From positions 51,772-115,771 of the forward strand of contig NZ_JAIQZN010000011.1 in assembly GCF_023333585.1 (NCBI RefSeq): a DNA stretch of 64,000 bases, written 5' to 3'. A model generated the notes under the pieces. It was not told the DNA's origin, made no database searches, and saw nothing but the letters and a program-made list of their open reading frames with translations. Below, piece after piece: positions 35,171-44,970 of the stretch. Numbering within the stretch: the stretch's first letter is position 1; every line of letters starts with the position of its first letter. The stretch comes from Argonema antarcticum A004/B2. Lineage in GTDB: Bacteria; Cyanobacteriota; Cyanobacteriia; Cyanobacteriales; Aerosakkonemataceae. Position numbers and translations under genes: made by a program.

Positions 35171-35340
35171 GGACTAGGGGCTAGGGACTAGGGGCTAGGG
35201 AAGAGGGAAGAGGGAAGAGGGAAGAGGGAAGAGGGAAGAGGGAAGAGGGAAGAGGGAAAAGCTTACGACTATCGGGGATTATGAACCAGAGGTAAGAGTT
35301 GGCGTTGCCCTAACCGACTCTCGTCGGTTGCTATAATTTA
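35167..35340. repeat. Heptamer array plus conserved flank (composite repeat, copy 1)
   Basis: GGGACTA/GGGGCTA units, then about nine GGGAAGA units (to ~35258), then GGGATTATGAACCAGAGGTAA and a final CGGTTGCTATAATTT. The same order is seen at 46130-46270 and, degenerate, at 57045-57155. Confidence 0.85.
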
Positions 35341-35353
35341 GGATAAGATTTGG

Positions 35354-35525
35354 ATCGTTACAGTAGCATAAGACCGATCTCGTCAACTTTTCTGTTGTTA
35401 TCGTTGGTTAAATTTTTACCGCAGATGAAGACAGATGTTGACGCAGCCTTCCCGTAGGGTAGACAGATGAACGCAGATGAACGCAGATAAGATTAAGAAC
35501 AGGAATTTTTTAGGTGACCGATTTT
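35354..35525. repeat. Dispersed ATCTGTGTTCATCTG element, copy C (inverted)
   Basis: TCTGTTGTTATCGTTGGTTA, ACCGCAGATGAAGACAGATG, an inserted GCCTTCCCGTAGGGTA block, then AACGCAGATGAACGCAGATA and AGGAATTTTTTAGGTGACCG. Confidence 0.78.
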
Positions 35526-35555
35526 TAGGAAGATTCCAGATTCCAGAGGGTAGTG

Positions 35556-35975
35556 TCAAGGTAGGGTGTAACCTGTGATCTGTTTGATATAGCTAATTAC
35601 TTTTTCATAAGCCTCCAAGTTATTTTGGGGGTGGATCACTATTGGCATGGCATTATCTGGCAACCAAAAAGTTATCCTGCCGTTCGGCTCGCAAGAAAAA
35701 GTACTGATAAACTTGAGATTGATGAGATAATCATTCCTCTCGTAGTAAATTTTTACCCAATAAGATTCAAAATCATGTCCCATCGCTGCTTGGATGTAGG
35801 ACAGCACTTTTTGATGAGCTTCTGGGTGGCCCTGGGAGTTAATGACGATCGGAAAGGAACTATCTGGCAACCAAAAAGTGATCCTGCCGTTCGGCTCGTA
35901 AGAAAAAGTACAAACTCGGTCGAGATCGATTACATACTCTTTCCTCTCGTAATTAATTTTGATCCAATACGCCAC
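35556..35975 (-). CDS. Small protein made of two tandem copies of one ~68-residue domain
   Basis: 139 residues. Both halves follow the same plan: YWIKINYERKEYVIDLDRV / YWVKIYYERNDYLINLKFI, then NGRITFWLPD in each, then PIVINSQGHPEAHQKVLSYI / PIVIHPQNNLEAYEKVISYI. The repeated plan is a predicted beta-beta-beta-alpha unit. The halves share most positions, and even the DNA NGRITFWLPD blocks are nearly identical, indicating an internal duplication. No catalytic residues or export signal. Family and function are not recognised. Confidence 0.75.
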   Translation of the reverse strand: MAYWIKINYERKEYVIDLDRVCTFSYEPNGRITFWLPDSSFPIVINSQGHPEAHQKVLSYIQAAMGHDFESYWVKIYYERNDYLINLKFISTFSCEPNGRITFWLPDNAMPIVIHPQNNLEAYEKVISYIKQITGYTLP

Positions 35976-36026
35976 AGGCTCTCCTCACAACCGCCGTTTG
36001 CCCTAGAACACCGATTCCGTAATGCC

Positions 36027-36095
36027 AGAAATCGGGTTTCTGTGGGTTAAAGCAACGAAATATCGACTTTGACAAACAAATAAACCCGGTTTCTC
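36027..36095. repeat. Degenerate GAAACCCGGTTTC half-repeats
   Basis: AGAAATCGGGTTTCTG and AAACCCGGTTTCTC, separated by about 45 bp, are decayed arms of the palindrome family seen at 9291-9322. Confidence 0.6.
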
Positions 36096-36265
36096 ATCCC
36101 CGATCGCAAATACTGAATTGGCATTATCGATCGCATCCTTATCTACAAAATTCTACAATTTCGTAGAACATATCCGAATTTTTGCCGTTGCCGAGTATGA
36201 AGTGAATATACTGCACGATTGGTATTCGGGCATAGCTGTTTGAGGGGATCGACTGCCGAACATAG

Positions 36266-38304
<2,039 letters not shown>

Positions 38305-38445
38305 ATGGCTAAGTTCTACTCGGAGTTGAATGAAGACTTACGTAATTTTATTGAAGCACAAAAAATATTCTTCACGGCGACTGCACCAATAACGGGGAGA
38401 ATTAATCTCTCGCCAAAAGGGGTAAATACAGTTCCAAAAACTTAG
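38305..38445 (+). pseudogene. 5' part of a pyridoxamine-5'-phosphate-oxidase-like gene, interrupted
   Basis: ATG at 38305 encodes MAKFYSELNEDLRNFIEAQK, then FFTATAP and GRINLSPKGV, the normal N-terminus of the cyanobacterial FMN-binding split-barrel (PPOX-class) protein. After GV (38424) the sequence becomes insertion sequence and runs to a stop at 38443-38445. The matching remainder lies 1.4 kb downstream at 39816-40241. Confidence 0.88.
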
Positions 38446-39814
38446 CCAATTCTGCTCAATCTTACTCATTTTTATAGCTAAATGCCAATAGTGAGTAAGC
38501 TTTTGCGATGAAGGTTTTCCAAAAACCCTTCTTTCCCTATAATCAAAACATGAAGCTAGTTGAACGTCATATCATCGCAAAAAACCATCCCCTCTGGTCA
38601 GAAATTGACCACTTGGCTTTTTTGTCAAAAAATTTGTTTAACCTAGCTAATTATCATTATCGTCAACACTTCTTTCAACACCACCAGAAATTAAACTTTA
38701 ACCAACTTTACCACCTCCTATCCCAAGCCCAAGACTACAAAGCCTTACCAACAAAAGTTAGTAAGCAAATCATCCGTCGATTAGATTCAGCCTGGACAAG
38801 TTATTTTCAAGCTGTAAAAACCTGGCAGAAACATCCCGAAAAATTCTTAGTTAAACCAAAAATACCGGGATATAAACATAAAACAAAAGGGCGCAATATC
38901 CTCCCGTATTCTCACGAATCAATCTCGAAAAAAGCCTTGAAAAAAGGAATCTGTCACCTATCCATGAGTGAAATACAAATTCCCACATCAACAAAGGAAA
39001 TAATCGAAGCGAGGATCGTGCCGAAAAGTAGTTGTTATATAATCGAAATAGTTTATGAAAAAGTAGAGGAGACAACCAATCATCAACAAATAGCCGGGAT
39101 AGACTTAGGAGTTAATAACTTAATGGCTGTAACTACCAATCAAACAGGCGTCAGACCTTTTTTGATTAAAGGCAGACCACTAAAAGCAATTAACACCTTT
39201 TACAATAAACAACGTTCCTCTTTACAATCCCAGCTAAAACTCAAGCATAATCAAACCCAATCTCAAAGATTAAAAAACCTCACTCATAAACGTAACTGTA
39301 GAGTAGAGAATTATCTACATACAGCCAGCAGAAGAGTGATAAATTGGTGTAGACAGCATCACATAGGAATCCTAGTAATTGGGCATAATGCTAAGTGGAA
39401 ACAATCAATTAACTTAGGGAAAAGGAACAATCAACAATTTGTGAACATTCCCCATTATAGGTTAATAGAAATGTTGAACTATAAAGCTCAATTGAAAGGA
39501 ATAAAAGTAGTCATCACAGAAGAATCTTATACCTCTGTGGCCAGTGCTGTCGATGGGGATGATGTACCTAAATATGGGGAAAAAAAACCAGTGTTTCAGG
39601 GAAAAAGAGTAGCTAGAGGATTGTATAAAACAGCGAAGGGTAGGTTATTAAATGCCGATGTGAATGGGTCATTTAATATTACTCGAAAAGTAATTCCTGA
39701 TGTCTTTGACCAAGGAATAAAGGGTTTGCCGTTTAACCCTGTGGTGCTTGACCCACTACGAATGACCGGCCTTTCAGCCTTTGAGTAGGTTTGAGTAGGT
39801 TTTGTTGAGCGGTG
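38424..39814 (+). mobile_element. tnpB-only IS200/IS605 (IS1341-type) insertion
   Basis: About 1.39 kb inserted into a PPOX-type gene. The left junction follows CCAAAAGGGGT, and the right junction precedes TGATACCTTTCGC. Joining them as GGG-GTT-GAT-ACC-TTT restores the frame (GVDTFR). There is no target duplication and no terminal inverted repeat, and tnpA is absent. The right end lies only 26 bp past the tnpB stop. Exact ends could shift by a few bases. Confidence 0.82.
38550..39788 (+). CDS. tnpB: TnpB RNA-guided nuclease of IS200/IS605 family
   Basis: 412 residues from the ATG at 38550 (MKLVERHIIAKNHPLW); an upstream ATG adds 14 residues. The RuvC-like catalytic residues are present: Asp in AGIDLGVNNL, Glu in VITEESYTS and Asp in LLNADVNGSFNI. 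The N-terminal helical/OB part (FNLANYHYRQHF, RRLDSAWTSYFQA) is complete. The zinc-finger cysteines usually lying between the last two motifs are absent and replaced by SAVDGDDVPKYGEKKP, as in one known subgroup. TnpB cuts DNA guided by an RNA made from the element's right end, helping the element to persist. It appears intact and may be active. Confidence 0.9.
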   Translation: MKLVERHIIAKNHPLWSEIDHLAFLSKNLFNLANYHYRQHFFQHHQKLNFNQLYHLLSQAQDYKALPTKVSKQIIRRLDSAWTSYFQAVKTWQKHPEKFLVKPKIPGYKHKTKGRNILPYSHESISKKALKKGICHLSMSEIQIPTSTKEIIEARIVPKSSCYIIEIVYEKVEETTNHQQIAGIDLGVNNLMAVTTNQTGVRPFLIKGRPLKAINTFYNKQRSSLQSQLKLKHNQTQSQRLKNLTHKRNCRVENYLHTASRRVINWCRQHHIGILVIGHNAKWKQSINLGKRNNQQFVNIPHYRLIEMLNYKAQLKGIKVVITEESYTSVASAVDGDDVPKYGEKKPVFQGKRVARGLYKTAKGRLLNADVNGSFNITRKVIPDVFDQGIKGLPFNPVVLDPLRMTGLSAFE

Positions 39815-39815
39815 T

Positions 39816-40241
39816 GATACCTTTCGCTGCATTGATAATAAAACAGTGGCTTATCTCGATTTAACTGGAAGTGGGAACGAAACGGCAGCGCATTTAAATG
39901 AAAATGGACGGATGACAATTATGTTTTGCAGTTTTTCCGATCGGCCCTTGATTTTGCGTCTCTACGGACAAGGGCGCATAATTAGCTCCAGACATCAAGA
40001 ATGGCACAAATTTTACTCTCTATTTGAGCCGACACCGGGAGAACGTCAAATTGTTGTGCTTGATGTTGAGTCGGTACAAACATCTTGCGGATATGGCGTA
40101 CCCATTTACGAACTTAAGGAAGAAAGAAACACGCTGGTAGAATGGGCAAACAAAAAGGGAAAACAAGGGATTGTTGACTATTGGCAAGAAAAAAACCAAA
40201 AAAGCATAGATGGATTGCCAACAAAGATTTTTGATAATTAG
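39816..40241 (+). pseudogene. 3' part of the pyridoxamine-5'-phosphate-oxidase-like gene
   Basis: Begins in frame as DTFRCIDNKTVAYLDLTGSG, then NETAAHLNENGRMTIMFCSF and PLILRLYGQGRII, the conserved core of this PPOX family, and ends in GLPTKIFDN. A GTG at 39846 could in principle start a truncated 131-residue product lacking the first ~60 residues, which would probably be inactive. Together with 38305-38424 it reconstitutes a protein of about 180 residues, the normal family size. Confidence 0.88.
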
Positions 40242-40249
40242 TCAATAGT

Positions 40250-40367
40250 GAACACCCAGAAACCCGGTTGATTGGAGAAACCGGGTTTCTAAGGGCCTAA
40301 AAACAACTGAACACCCAGAAACCCGGTTGATTGGAGAAACCGGGTTTCTAAGGGCCTAAAAACAACT
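40250..40367. repeat. Two perfect 59-bp tandem repeats containing GAAACCCGGTT palindromes
   Basis: 40250-40308 and 40309-40367 are identical. Each contains AGAAACCCGGTTGATTGGAG and AAACCGGGTTTCT, then AAGGGCCTAAAAACAACT. They lie directly upstream of the amidase gene. Confidence 0.92.
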
Positions 40368-40383
40368 GACAACTTACAAAAGA

Positions 40384-42171
40384 ATGAGAAAAATATTAGT
40401 ATTAGTTACATTGGCAACTTTAATCGGATATTCAGCTTTGGCAAAACAATCTCTTTATGTGGCCTTTCCACCGGCCAACTACCAAACAACTTCTAACCAG
40501 ATATTTTTTCTGGGAAGCGCACCAGCAGGTGGAAATGTGTTGGTGAATGGCAAAGCAATTGAGAGGAGTCCGGCGGGGCATTTTGCGCCTAGTTTTCCGC
40601 TGCGAGTGGGAGACAATCTCTTTACGTTACGGTATGGAAATCAGCAACGCGATCTCAAAGTGACGCGCTTGTCAACACGACCAAATCTGCCGGTGGGGTT
40701 GGCGTTTGGGAAAGATTCGCTCAAACCGGGGGTGGATATTGCTAAATTGCCGGGTGAAATGATTTGTTTTAGCGCGATCGCACCGCCCAACGCCACCGTC
40801 TCTGTTAAACTGGGAAATCAAACCATTCCCCTGATACCGCAGTCGCCAGTTGCAGATGTACCCTCAAATTCTGCGGCGTTAACAGGACAATACACAACCA
40901 ATTCCCAGTCTTTTACGGGTCAATATCAAGGTTGCGCTACAGCTAACTCGCCAGGAAAGTTAGGGCGTCCCGAATTTCAGCTGACAATGAATGGTAAAAC
41001 CACAACTCAGATGGCGCAAGGAAATGTGGAAATTTTATCGCCGACGCAGCTAGAGATTGCAGAAGTGATTGTCGATAGCGCGATCGCACGCACTGGCCCA
41101 AGTAGCGATTATTCTCGTCTGACACCTTTGCCCAAAGGGACGCAAGCAACGGTAATGGGACGCGAGGGAAAGTGGTTGCGACTGGATTACGGCGGTTGGA
41201 TTGAGGATAAGGAAATTCGCATTACCCAAGCTGCTGTGCCGCCCCGTTCTATTATTCGCACTCTCCGCGTCCGTCAGGTTCCCGGTGCGACAGAAATCGT
41301 GTTTCCCTTACAAGTACCTGTGCCCGTAAGCGTGCAGCAAAGCTCTAGCACTCTCACTCTCACTCTCTACAACACTACCGCCCAAACGGATATCATTCGC
41401 CTTGATGACGATCCCATTATTTCTCGTCTAGACTGGCAACAGGTAGCACCCGGTCAAGTGCAATATACCTTTAACCTCAAATCCCAACAGCAATGGGGTT
41501 ATCAAATGAAATACGATCGGACAAATCTGGTACTGTCTCTGCGACACTCGCCCACAAGAACCCCCTCTGTTTCCCCCCCGTCAACGGGGGGGACTAAAGA
41601 GAGAGAAGAAAAGTCTTTATCGGGGATTAAAATACTTCTCGATCCGGGACATGGCGGCAAAGAATCTGGCGCGGCTGGGCCAAACGGTTATCTGGAAAAA
41701 GATGTCAATCTTGTTATATCAAAGCTGCTGCGAGACAGACTGGTGGCGCTTGGCGCAAATGTGTCTATGACGCGGGAGGACGATCGCGAATTGTCCCTGC
41801 AAGACCGCGTGCAGGCGATCGATCGACTCCAACCTGCGATCTCTATCTCCATCCACCACAACTCCTTACCCGACGATGGAGACGCCCAGAATACCAAAGG
41901 ATTTGCCGCCTTTTGGTATCATCCCCAAGCCCATAGTTTTGCCATCTTCATACATAATTATGTAGTGCAAAAATTGGGGCGTCCTTCCTACGGCGTATTT
42001 TGGGATAACCTGGCGCTAACCCGCCCATCCAGCACCCCGTCAGTATTGCTAGAACTGGGTTTTATGAGCAATCCGGTTGAATTTGAATCCGTGATGAATC
42101 CCGATGATAGACAGAAAATGGCAGATGCGATCGCAGATGGAATCGCAGAATGGTTCCGTATTAGTCAGTAG
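40384..42171 (+). CDS. N-acetylmuramoyl-L-alanine amidase (Amidase_3, AmiC-like)
   Basis: 595 residues with a signal peptide (residues 1-20, ILVLVTLATLIGYSALA). A carbohydrate-binding-like N-terminal domain (PPANYQTTSNQIFFLGSAPAGG) is followed by an SH3-like segment near 225-280 (AIARTGPSSDYSRLTPLPKGT), an AMIN-like beta domain (about 290-390), and the C-terminal zinc amidase. Zinc ligands are His in LDPGHGGKES, Glu in LEKDVNL and His in SIHHNS, with catalytic Glu in LLELGFMSNP. It cleaves the amide between MurNAc and L-Ala in peptidoglycan, working in the periplasm in septum splitting. A C-run segment (PSVSPPSTGG) in the linker looks like a translated intergenic repeat. Confidence 0.93.
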   Translation: MRKILVLVTLATLIGYSALAKQSLYVAFPPANYQTTSNQIFFLGSAPAGGNVLVNGKAIERSPAGHFAPSFPLRVGDNLFTLRYGNQQRDLKVTRLSTRPNLPVGLAFGKDSLKPGVDIAKLPGEMICFSAIAPPNATVSVKLGNQTIPLIPQSPVADVPSNSAALTGQYTTNSQSFTGQYQGCATANSPGKLGRPEFQLTMNGKTTTQMAQGNVEILSPTQLEIAEVIVDSAIARTGPSSDYSRLTPLPKGTQATVMGREGKWLRLDYGGWIEDKEIRITQAAVPPRSIIRTLRVRQVPGATEIVFPLQVPVPVSVQQSSSTLTLTLYNTTAQTDIIRLDDDPIISRLDWQQVAPGQVQYTFNLKSQQQWGYQMKYDRTNLVLSLRHSPTRTPSVSPPSTGGTKEREEKSLSGIKILLDPGHGGKESGAAGPNGYLEKDVNLVISKLLRDRLVALGANVSMTREDDRELSLQDRVQAIDRLQPAISISIHHNSLPDDGDAQNTKGFAAFWYHPQAHSFAIFIHNYVVQKLGRPSYGVFWDNLALTRPSSTPSVLLELGFMSNPVEFESVMNPDDRQKMADAIADGIAEWFRISQ

Positions 42172-42186
42172 TCATTAGTCATTGGT
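42165..42186. repeat. Heptamer tandem repeat (GTCATTA)
   Basis: Three units, GTCAGTA/GTCATTA/GTCATTG, overlapping the amidase stop codon. Confidence 0.75.
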
Positions 42187-42230
42187 ATATACACAATGAC
42201 GACCATTAAAAAATCATATAATTTCCTTAC

Positions 42231-42380
42231 GAATTGGTTAACTAAAAAAATCCTGTTCTTATTCTTATCTGTGTTTATCTGTGTTTATCTGTCTTCATCT
42301 GTGGTAAAATTTAACCAACGATAACAACAGAAAATTTAACGACATCACTCATGTACTAAAGATGTAACCAAACACGAGAT
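42231..42380. repeat. Dispersed ATCTGTGTTCATCTG element, copy E
   Basis: AAAAAATCCTGTTCTTATTC, ATCTGTGTTTATCTGTGTTT, GGTAAAATTTAACCAACGAT and AACAACAGAAAATTTAACGA, ending ACTCATGTACTAAAGATGTA, which matches copy F in reverse. Confidence 0.78.
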
Positions 42381-42401
42381 CAATCCAAAATCGAATTATC
42401 T

Positions 42402-42947
42402 ATGAGCAAAAAATGGCAAATCCTCAAATCCAACCTCGTCTTTGACAACGAATGGGTAAAAATCAGACAAGATGAAATAGAATTGCCCAACGGCAAAATC
42501 ATTGACGATTTTTTTGTCATTGTCAGACCGGATATAGCCTTAGTATTTCCTGTCACCCAAAACCAAGAACTTGTTTTTGTTCGTCAATATAGACACGCCA
42601 TTGGTGAAATTTTGTTAGAACTTCCCGCTGGGGGGTTTGACCCCGCCATAGAGAGCGGCGAAGCAGCAGCACGTCGGGAACTAAAAGAAGAGACGGGTTA
42701 TGTTGCAGACCAAATGATTAAACTCGCAACCATATACGATAATCCTATCAAAGATACCAATAAAATTCACCTGTTTATCGCCGAAAATGTTCATTTATCT
42801 GGCAAGCAGCAGCTGGATATCACAGAAGACATTGAAGTAGAATTAATTCCAGTTGCCAAAGTGATGGAAAAAATAGTAGCCGGAGAAATAAATGTCTCTG
42901 GAACCATTGCCGCAATTTTATTTGGGTTAAATTTTTTACGCAAATAA
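42402..42947 (+). CDS. NUDIX hydrolase (ADP-ribose pyrophosphatase type)
   Basis: 181 residues. The Nudix box GX5EX7REUXEEXGU is complete: GGFDPAIESGEAAARRELKEETGY. The N-terminal swapped strands (WQILKSNLVFDNEWVKIRQDE, LVFVRQYRHAIGEILLELPAG) are those of the ADPRase/YffH group, which hydrolyse ADP-ribose or other nucleoside diphosphate sugars. It ends 6 bp before the histidine kinase gene, so the two are probably in one transcript. Confidence 0.9.
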   Translation: MSKKWQILKSNLVFDNEWVKIRQDEIELPNGKIIDDFFVIVRPDIALVFPVTQNQELVFVRQYRHAIGEILLELPAGGFDPAIESGEAAARRELKEETGYVADQMIKLATIYDNPIKDTNKIHLFIAENVHLSGKQQLDITEDIEVELIPVAKVMEKIVAGEINVSGTIAAILFGLNFLRK

Positions 42948-42953
42948 AGTCCT

Positions 42954-44966
42954 ATGGAAAACTTAGCAAAAGATGGTGATGATCGAACATCAGAATTACA
43001 ACATAACATACCAATTACTGAGCCTTTGCAATCCTCTTGGAACTTGCCAGAACCAGAGCGAAAACAGGCAGAAGCAGCACTGCAACAGGCGAAAGAACAA
43101 TTAGAAATTAGAGTAGAGCATAGAACAGCCGAATTAAAGGTTGCTAATGCGTTGCTTCGAGAAGAAATTATCGATCGACGGCGGGTAGAAGCGCAGTTGC
43201 GGGAAAGCGAAGAAAGATTCCGCAGCATTTTCAATCAGGCGGCGGTCGGTATAGCACAGTTATTGTTATCCGGTCAGTATTTCGTAGTCAACCAAAAGTT
43301 TGCAGATATTGTAGGATATACAGAAGAGGAACTGCAACAAAAGACTTTCCAAGAAATTACCCACCCCGATGATATTTCAGAGAACCTAGTAAATTACCGG
43401 CAAATATGGGCTGGTGAAATAGAGACTTACTCAATGGAAAAGCGCTACATCCGTAAAAATGGTTTTCCTGTCTGGGTCAATCTGACGGTATCGCTTTTGC
43501 GTTGTGGAAATGCGGGTGAGCCGAAGTATTTTATTAATATTGTGGAAGATATCAGCGGACGCAAACGAGCCCAGCAAGAGTTGCGAGAAAATGAGGCGCG
43601 ACTGCAAAAAATTATTGCCAACTTGTTTGAGAGCGAAGCTCGACTGCATACTATTGTTGCAAATCTGTTCGATGGTTTGTTAATTGTCGATCGCTTTAGC
43701 AAAGTCCGTTTTGCCAATCCAGCCGCTGGAAAGCTTTTCAACTGCCAGCCAGAAGACCTCATCGGTCAAGAATTTGGCTTGCCGATCGCAGTAAGTAACA
43801 CAGTGGAATTGGGCATTATTAGATCTAGAGGGGAAATTTCTATTGGGGAAATGTCTGTAGTACCAGTCCAATGGGAGGGAGAATCAGTTTATGTTGTTTC
43901 TTTGCGAGATATTACTGAGCGCAAACGAGCTGAGGAAGCGCTGCGCGAAAGTGAAGAGCGATTTCGCCAGCTGGCAGAAAATGTGCAAGATGTCTTCTGG
44001 CTGCTGTCCCCAGAGGGCAAAGAGATCCTATACGTGAGTCCAGCTTACGAGCAAATCTGGGGACGCCCTTGCGAGCAACTGTATGCTGACCGGCAATCCT
44101 GGATAGATTCGATCGAGCCAGAAGATCGGGAAACCGTATTAGCCAAAATGTCCGCACTGGGGACAGAAAAGTCCACGAGTGTGGAATATCGGATCGTGCA
44201 GCCCGATGGTTCAATTCGCTGGATTTGGGACCGATCTTTTCCAATTAAAGATGAATTTGGCAAAGTTTACCGCACGGCGGGGATTGCGGAGGATATCACC
44301 GATCGCAAGTTAGCCGAAGCGCAAATAAAAGCCTCGCTGCAAGAGAAAGAAATACTTCTCAAAGAAGTTCACCATCGCGTCAAAAACAATATGCAGGTTA
44401 TTTCCAGCCTACTCGAATTGCAATCCCAATCTCTCAATGACGCCCTGGCGATCGATCTATTTCGAGAAAGCCAAAACCGCATCTCTTCAATGGCGCTCAT
44501 TCACGAGCAATTATATCAATCCGAGCATTTAGACCGGATTGATTTGGTCGAATACATTCAAAGCTTGGTCGCTAATTTATTACAGTCTTTCGGCTGCACC
44601 AATAATACTATTCACCTCAATCTTAACGTCGCCCCGATTTATTTGAATATAGAAACAGCCATACCCTGTGGTTTAATTATTAATGAAGTGCTTTCCAATT
44701 CACTGAAATATGCTTTTCCCCAAGGCAGTAAAGGTGAAGTTAGCATTCAATTTATTCAACTGGCCTCTAAGGAATTTAACTTAAGCATCAGTGATAATGG
44801 CATCGGATTACCACCTAATTTTAACTTAGAAACCACCGAAACACTAGGTTTGCGATTAGTCCGTATATTGACACGCCAGCTAAAGGGAGTTCTCGAAATT
44901 GATAGCCATCAAGGGACGACCTTTAAAATTACCTTTGCTGAATTAAATTACCGCCGGAGGTTTTAA
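42954..44966 (+). CDS. PAS-domain sensor histidine kinase (HisKA_2 type)
   Basis: 670 residues, no transmembrane helix, so cytoplasmic. An N-terminal coiled coil (about 35-80) is followed by PAS domains at about 82-205 (ERFRSIFNQAAVGIAQL), about 225-325 (degenerate, VANLFDGLLIVDRFSKVRFAN), and about 335-455 (ERFRQLAENVQDVFWLLSPE, followed by a PAC motif RTAGIAEDITDRK). The kinase core has the HisKA_2 phosphoacceptor His in LLKEVHHRVKNNMQVISSLL and an ATPase domain with N-box IINEVLSNSLKYAFP and DNGIGLPP. The next gene, 4 bp later, encodes a receiver-kinase hybrid that is the obvious partner. The signal is unknown. Confidence 0.92.
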   Translation: MENLAKDGDDRTSELQHNIPITEPLQSSWNLPEPERKQAEAALQQAKEQLEIRVEHRTAELKVANALLREEIIDRRRVEAQLRESEERFRSIFNQAAVGIAQLLLSGQYFVVNQKFADIVGYTEEELQQKTFQEITHPDDISENLVNYRQIWAGEIETYSMEKRYIRKNGFPVWVNLTVSLLRCGNAGEPKYFINIVEDISGRKRAQQELRENEARLQKIIANLFESEARLHTIVANLFDGLLIVDRFSKVRFANPAAGKLFNCQPEDLIGQEFGLPIAVSNTVELGIIRSRGEISIGEMSVVPVQWEGESVYVVSLRDITERKRAEEALRESEERFRQLAENVQDVFWLLSPEGKEILYVSPAYEQIWGRPCEQLYADRQSWIDSIEPEDRETVLAKMSALGTEKSTSVEYRIVQPDGSIRWIWDRSFPIKDEFGKVYRTAGIAEDITDRKLAEAQIKASLQEKEILLKEVHHRVKNNMQVISSLLELQSQSLNDALAIDLFRESQNRISSMALIHEQLYQSEHLDRIDLVEYIQSLVANLLQSFGCTNNTIHLNLNVAPIYLNIETAIPCGLIINEVLSNSLKYAFPQGSKGEVSIQFIQLASKEFNLSISDNGIGLPPNFNLETTETLGLRLVRILTRQLKGVLEIDSHQGTTFKITFAELNYRRRF

Positions 44967-44970
44967 TGTA

